From the NCBI GenBank assembly GCA_947184155.2, contig CAMXCT020006641.1:97501-161500 (forward strand): a DNA stretch of 64,000 bases, in the 5' to 3' direction. The stretch is from Cladocopium goreaui (lineage: Eukaryota > Sar > Dinophyceae > Suessiales > Symbiodiniaceae). Under the pieces are notes generated by a model. That model searched no databases and was not told where the DNA came from. It worked only from the letters and a program-made list of their open reading frames with translations. A program made the translations under genes and the position numbers. Shown here piece by piece: positions 60,316 to 64,000 of the stretch. The number at the start of each line of letters is the position of its first letter. Positions within the stretch are counted from its first letter, which is position 1.

Positions 60316-60830
60316 CCATCCATCCATCCACCCACCCACCCACCCATCCATCCATCCATCCGCCGACCCCTTCCGACAGCAAGGGGAGTGCGCCAGAGAA
60401 GAGGGGACAAGAGATGGACCAAAAAATACCAAAAAGATAGAAAGCAAAAAAAAGGAGCAAGAGGCAAGAGAAAGAAGCAGACGCAAAAACAAGACATGGA
60501 AGAAAGCAAGCTGCAAGCGCATGAAGAAGAAGAAAAAGAAGCAAGAGGCAAAACAAAGAAGTAGACGTAGACAAATGGCCAAGACATGGAAGAAGAAAGC
60601 CAGCTGCAAGAGCAGGCAAGATATGGAATAAGAAAGTAAGCAAGCTGCAAGAGCAAAAAGCAAAAAAGCAAGAATAAGAAGCAAGCGATAAGATGCAAGC
60701 AAGATATTCAAGCAAGCAAGATTGCAAGATATGGAATAAGAGAGCAAGAGCAAGAAGCTAGCAAGTGAGAAGAAGAAGAAGAAGCAAGAGGCAAGAGAAA
60801 GAAGTAGATGGCAGAAGAAAGCAAGCTGCG
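60316..60830. repeat. CATC/CACC repeat followed by purine-rich low complexity
   Basis: A 4-bp repeat (60316-60360) leads into about 450 bp of degenerate GCAAGAGGCAAGAGAAAGAAG-like units on the plus strand. The first 50 bp after the 4-bp repeat match the 24.19-kb array element (CGACAGCAAGGGG). Lys/Arg-rich forward frames are a by-product. Confidence 0.8.
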
Positions 60831-60839
60831 GCGACGCCA

Positions 60840-61105
60840 GCATTTTGGAGGCCTATCTGGGGCTAATTTCCTGTCGGTTCAGAAAGCAACGTTGGGCACT
60901 AGCAGCCACAAGCCAAACGTACAATCCGGCCTTCACTGGCCCCTTCACTGGCATGCTGTTTCGATGTGGCGAGACCAGCCTTTGGAGCTAATTTCCTTCT
61001 CGGTTCAGAAAGCAACGTTAGGCACTAGCAGCCGCAGGCCAAAGGCACGATCCGGCCTTCACTGGCATGCTGTTTCGGTGTGGCAACACCAGCTTTTGGA
61101 TGCCT
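60840..61105. repeat. Two tandem copies of a dispersed ~125-bp unit
   Basis: Landmarks GGTTCAGAAAGCAACGTT, GGCACTAGCAGCC, ATCCGGCCTTCACTGGC and CATGCTGTTTCG occur twice, and are related to the array at 24.1-25.3 kb. Confidence 0.75.
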
Positions 61106-61128
61106 GAGGCCTGCAATTTGGAGCGCAC

Positions 61129-63955
61129 CTGGAATATCTCCCCAGGGGTCGGCAGTCTTATAGTCTTTTGGATCTATCTTAATGTGGCGCCCCTCATTCC
61201 AAACAAACCTCATTCCACACCTTTCCATAGCAGAATGCCATGTCAGTCCTTGACAGGCTGTCCAGTCAAGGATTCTAGTTTCCTCTTGGCAGACTCAAGC
61301 TTCTCCTGGTCCAGGGAATGAAAGATGAAGAAAACGGTTCAATATGGTCGAAAATCCAAGGTCATATTTTTGCACATATGTTACAAGTGAATGAATGAGA
61401 AAGGACAAGCATCACTCTGCACATCCAAGCTCCTCCTCCTTCTCCAGCGTATCGACTGCCTCACCAAGTTCCACAACTTGGCAAAGAATGCAAAGGTATT
61501 GAAAAATTGGGAGATGAGAGAAGTGGCCAAACGAAGCACCTGCCCCGTCCACACGAATTCACATTGCACTGTTGCTACACTGAAACTAAGAAACAACGGG
61601 CTATGTCTCCATGAATTTCAAGCCTTATCGCGAGCATCCCTCCACTCCCAAGGCTTTTCTTCCTTCTCAGCTTTTTTTCGAAGCTCCTTGGTTCCAAGTA
61701 CAATGTGAAATAAATTGAAAACATTAAACTACCCACCCGTTCCAAGCAAACTTTGTCATCCCGGACCTCAATCCTCTTCTCGGCTTTCTCTTGCTCCTGT
61801 GATTTCAAACAGATCAAACAGTACGGAGGCACTGCTACCACTGCTGTCAACGGATGTTTGAACCCCAGAGCGCGCCTTGGTTTCAGCATCCTCCGCCTCG
61901 TCCTCATGCTCTCTTCGGACTCTCGCATGTTCTTCCTTCACCTCCAAGATACTTTTGCTCAGCAAGGAGCCACTTGGGTCCACAACACTTGAGCACCATA
62001 TGTCTCTGCCCTTGTTAGGATTAAGAAGCATACAATTTCGAGGGTACCCAATTTGTCCAGCTCACTTTAACAAGAAGCAACCGGTTGCTCCCTGGCCTTG
62101 CCATCATACTCCTGGCACTGTCACATGCACATCTGCTGATACAATAGCTTGTTCACTCTCACACGCTCAACATACGCAACCGAACAGTTTATAGTTTATA
62201 ACATCCTCACTTAGTGAACTTGATTGAACAACTATGAGAAACTGTATGGGATTCTGATACTGACGATGATTATGGCAGCTCCTTGCGGATTTGGGCGATC
62301 TTTGCCGCCAGCTCTTCCCGGATCTTCAACTCGGCTTGGTCCATGGCCAAGGCCAAGGCGTTCTTGGAGACTTTTCTCATCTCACCTGAGATGTCAACGG
62401 AACTCAAGCTCCCAATCCTTCATGGGGGCCAGGCCTTTCGGCCATCCGAATCATTCCACTCCTTCGCAACTAATTGAAAATTGCGACTGCATGTTGGGAT
62501 ATTCGATCAGATTATATTTTGAGATACGATGCAAGGTACAGTATCTGACGTGGTGTTGTGACCCCCGCCAGGCTGGTGGTTGTTTTTACACCTCAAAGTA
62601 TTGGGGGTCGAGTCATGCTCCTGGTCTTGTTCTTGAAAAAAAAGCCAAGCCGGCTAAGCCATCCATTGGTGGTTTCACGTCATCAAGCATGAACAAGCAG
62701 CTTTGCTCTCAGGGCCGCACTGAGTTTGTCTTCCAAATCTGACTTTATCCTCTCAGTTTCATCAGCAACCTGCATGATGTGCAGAAATGACACGCTGGAC
62801 CCATGGAGTGTTATAAGTTTTGGAAGTAGGGCATAGTAGGGACCATGCTCGATGCTTTCATTGAGCATATCTGCAAGTTGAGGGTTATCTTTCCCAAGCA
62901 ATTTGCAGCAATGGCCTTGCCCTCGAAAGGCATGCTTTCAATTTTCAACGGGATATCCGAGGCCAATTGATAGAAATCTCAAGATAGCCTTACGTTAACA
63001 CCCAGCCAAAATCCTTATTTCTTCGGGTGTTGCAACGCATAGAGGAAGACCCTTTGCAAGCAAGTACGATCAACTTAACTACTGTGTAGAAATCAGAACG
63101 ATCATGCTGCAATCATACTTTGTTGCAGGTACTTTAGCATCTGACATCCGTAGTTCTTATATCATCTTATCCTGGTGAGCACTGCCACAGAAGTCCTGCC
63201 TTGCGATCGATTGCATGCAGTGCCTGTTTCTCCATCTTCTTCAAAGAGGCCTTCAACAGTCAAAGGCACAGCACAAGGTCCATGGCATCAAGATATGCAT
63301 GCAGCTCACAAAGTCTCACAAATGCTCACAACATGTCAACCATGCCATCCGCCAACTGTGGATCTCGCCTCGGCTTCATCCGCCTCAGCCCTTGCATCTT
63401 GAACTCGCTCGTAGGCGTCCTACCAAACCCCATGCCATGGCTACCAGCCACCACCAGCCATGGCAGCTGAACAAGTCTCCCCAGTGATACCAGGTCCTCA
63501 TAGGCATTGCGAGCCGCGCTAATGGCTTCACTCTTCCTGGAAGTGGCTGGTGGCTGGTGATGTTGCGCTTTGACTTTCGCAACGACACATGTTCAAACAC
63601 AACTTCGGAAGCCCCTTGTATCCCTTGTGTTTAAAACTTTGGCAGCAGTTCATAAAGCAGAAGGATTTGCAACGGCCGTCTAGAGTATCACTTCGGGGAT
63701 TTTGGTGAGTATCTTACGCCTGACGTTGAAGTAAAGGGTCCTGACGTGGGGATCAAAATTTCAACACCCCTAAACCCACTTCATTTAGCAAACCCAATAG
63801 GCGTTTCGACCTCTTTCGACCTCCATTTCTTGATCCACGTTTTCCCATGCGAACCTGGGAAGGCCATCAGGGGTCCGTGATCTTCGACCATCTCTGGGCT
63901 CGCTTTCTGCAGCTCGGGAGTCATCACGAGAGTCGCCTGGTGGAGATCGTGCCAT
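61129..63955 (-). CDS. RS-like plus coiled-coil protein, at least 12 exons
   Basis: The ATG at 63955 begins an Arg/Ser/Asp-rich exon (MARSPPGDSRDDSRAAESE) ending at 63821. Further exons: 63532-63491, 63419-63369, 63250-63200, 62769-62709, 62385-62282, 61941-61876, 61796-61737, 61686-61624, 61459-61433, 61305-61249, 61192-61129. Phases agree along the whole chain. Most exons encode Glu/Lys/Arg/Ala heptads (DARAEADEAE, KKMEKQALHAIDRK, ELRKKAEKEEKPWEW, LESAKRKLESLTGQPVK). The last listed exon reads HIKIDPKDYKTADPWGDIP and ends in phase 1, so the gene continues leftward. Donors are GT, GC and GA. Structural or scaffold-like; I cannot name it. The RS-like first exon may suggest a nuclear or splicing-related role, which is speculative. 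Confidence 0.65.
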
Positions 63956-64000
63956 TCTTTTCAACATCTGGGCCAAAGAGCAAACAAACTCATGGAATCC

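Noticed and set aside
60305..60843. Lys/Arg-rich plus-strand ORF or Leu/Phe/Ser-rich minus-strand membrane protein
   Set aside because: Both follow from degenerate purine-rich repeats.

Overview
The window looks like nuclear DNA of a dinoflagellate, most likely a symbiodiniacean. Reasons: a 15-base exact match to the dinoflagellate spliced leader; introns with GC and GA donors as well as GT, usually with AG|G at both junctions; a dinoflagellate-style CCCH zinc-finger exon; very large Copia-like and tyrosine-recombinase retroelements; and many 9-bp and 12-bp minisatellites. There is no bacterial operon, rRNA, tRNA or CRISPR array that I can see. The organism call is inference.

Layout. 1-2430: degenerate T-rich repeat. 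2561-21476: a complete, apparently young 18.9-kb Copia-like LTR retrotransposon on the minus strand. It has 198-bp LTRs that differ at one base by eye, a TTTTA target duplication, and four long overlapping ORFs: a coiled-coil protein, Gag-protease-integrase-RT-RNase H, a linker protein, and a 2,727-aa protein with methyltransferase-like and KptA/Tpt1-like domains. 21482-39234: mostly non-coding or intronic DNA, with one recognisable CCCH zinc-finger gene (22.6-23.4 kb), several tandem arrays and a duplicated 242-bp block. 39235-49360: a second intact-looking retroelement of 10.1 kb on the minus strand, of DIRS/Ngaro type. Its split direct repeats appear identical, and it encodes a tyrosine recombinase joined to a dual-specificity-phosphatase-like domain, a Gag, and a polyprotein with methyltransferase-like, DUF4326, RT and RNase H domains. 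49515-52068: a broken, 5'-truncated LINE.

52461-56348: the most interesting cellular gene. Phase-matched minus-strand exons encode a full PPDK-regulatory-protein (kinase/pyrophosphorylase, DUF299) domain. Directly upstream, and joinable in phase through an 82-bp intron, are exons for a cyclic-nucleotide-binding domain. If spliced this way the product would be a pyruvate,phosphate dikinase regulator controlled by a cyclic nucleotide. 57.5-58.6 kb: start of a secreted CW..CC-repeat protein gene. 60.3-61.1 kb: purine-rich low complexity and a dispersed repeat. 61129-63955: a many-exon gene for an RS-like plus coiled-coil protein.

The two intact retroelements use different integration machinery (DDE integrase versus tyrosine recombinase). 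Both carry methyltransferase-like domains near Pol and CCCH-like zinc fingers in Gag. All alignments, exon joins and repeat identities were done by eye.
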